A stretch of 16,099 bases of DNA, taken from Methylocapsa sp. (GTDB lineage Bacteria; Pseudomonadota; Alphaproteobacteria; Rhizobiales; Beijerinckiaceae). The notes beneath the pieces are model-generated. The model did no database searches and had not been told where the DNA came from. It saw only the letters and a program-made list of their open reading frames with translations. Location: NCBI GenBank assembly GCA_017353815.1, contig JAFMSB010000009.1, positions 1 through 16,099 of the forward strand. The letters are read 5' to 3'. A program made the position numbers and the translations under genes. This document shows positions 15,644-16,099 of the stretch, in pieces (the stretch's first letter is position 1; every line of letters begins with the position of its first letter).

Positions 15644-15666
15644 CGCCCGCATCCATGGGCGGGCGC
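15629..15666 (-). terminator. Intrinsic terminator of the DUF2076 gene
   Basis: On the minus strand GCGCCCGC (15666-15659) and GCGGGCGC (15650-15643) form a perfect 8-bp stem with an 8-nt loop. TAATCTGC and then six T residues (15634-15629) follow. The hairpin starts 28 bp after the DUF2076 stop codon. The T-tract is displaced by about eight bases, so strength may be moderate. Confidence 0.55.
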
Positions 15667-15694
15667 CCCTTGGGCCCAACTCAAGCGCCCGCGG

Positions 15695-16099
15695 TCAGAC
15701 GTCAAAAGACCCGTCATCGCCCGAGCCGAAGTCGCCGCCGTTGCCGTAATCGCCGGCATCCTGGCTGTCGTCCTGGTCCTGATCGGCATCCTGCTGGTAA
15801 TCGGAATATTGCGCGTCATCGGCGGCATCTTGCTGGGCGTCCTGCACGGCATCGGCTTGCGCAAGATTTGGGTCGGGGGTGTCGTAATAGTTGTTGACAA
15901 TTGTCTCCCCGCCAAAGCCTGGGGCCATTCCGCCATAGCCGGTGCCGATCCCAAGCGGATTGTTATGTCCGGTAAAAAGGCCGCGGATCGAATCGGCAAG
16001 GAGCACGCCGCCCGCCACTCCCGCCGCGGTCCCGAGCGCTCCGCTCAGGAAGCCACCCCCGCCGCCTCCGCCGCCGCCCCAAGGTCCCGGCGCTGGACC
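15695..16099 (-). CDS. DUF2076 domain protein, C-terminal part (5' end beyond window)
   Basis: The reverse strand is open from the window edge to TGA at 15695-15697, giving 134 visible residues. It begins with a proline/glycine stretch and nine consecutive glycines. A small hydrophobic segment follows (FLSGALGTAAGVAGGVLLAD), then SIRGLFTGHNNP and a strongly acidic Asp/Gln-rich tail ending DFGSGDDGSFDV. A Gly-rich linker, an AAGVAGG-VLLADSIRG segment and an acidic tail characterise the C-terminus of the periplasmic-ligand-binding-like DUF2076 proteins of alpha- and betaproteobacteria. Their function is unknown. The N-terminal coiled-coil part is outside the window, so the assignment rests on the tail alone. 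Confidence 0.8.
   Translation of the reverse strand, partial: GPAPGPWGGGGGGGGGFLSGALGTAAGVAGGVLLADSIRGLFTGHNNPLGIGTGYGGMAPGFGGETIVNNYYDTPDPNLAQADAVQDAQQDAADDAQYSDYQQDADQDQDDSQDAGDYGNGGDFGSGDDGSFDV

Overview
This window is GC-rich chromosomal DNA from an alphaproteobacterium, most likely of the order Hyphomicrobiales (Rhizobiales), and possibly Beijerinckiaceae-like. The order-level call rests on ispD diverging from ntrB-ntrC, a folA-hflK-hflC cluster, a short YdcH/DUF465 protein, a rhizobial-type small outer-membrane beta-barrel and a DUF2076 protein. The family is inferred from protein flavour only; no rRNA or other phylogenetic marker is present.

Layout from left to right. Positions 1-639 (minus) hold the 5' part of ispD, cut by the window edge. 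It diverges from ntrB and ntrC (927-3682, plus), the nitrogen two-component pair. dusB (nifR3), which often precedes ntrB in this order, is missing; a 58-codon ORF whose stop overlaps the ntrB start occupies its place. ntrYX does not follow ntrC. Instead a very large gene (3707-6796, minus) converges on it. It encodes a 1029-residue fusion of multicopper-oxidase/plastocyanin-type cupredoxin domains with a galactose/glyoxal-oxidase-like kelch domain and its C-terminal early-set domain. It has no visible signal peptide, and several canonical copper-site residues are replaced.

After a gene-poor 537-bp gap come folA, hflK and hflC on the minus strand (10008 down to 7334): dihydrofolate reductase, then the two SPFH membrane proteins that form the FtsH-regulating HflKC complex. 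Two small plus-strand genes follow, a YdcH/DUF465 coiled-coil protein and a VOC/glyoxalase-fold protein. Next are two minus-strand core-metabolism genes, gltA (citrate synthase) and argG (argininosuccinate synthase), each with a plausible promoter and a candidate terminator hairpin.

The right end has a plus-strand secreted beta-barrel outer-membrane protein. It is followed by a decayed YjdI-type [4Fe-4S] mono-cluster ferredoxin gene, broken by a 12-bp tandem duplication plus a dinucleotide expansion. Last is the 3' part of a DUF2076 gene on the minus strand that runs off the window.

Most of the window is ordinary housekeeping DNA. The unusual items are the copper-oxidase/kelch fusion with altered active-site motifs, the palindrome just upstream of it, and the visibly dying YjdI gene. 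No phage genes, IS elements, CRISPR arrays, tRNAs or rRNAs were seen.
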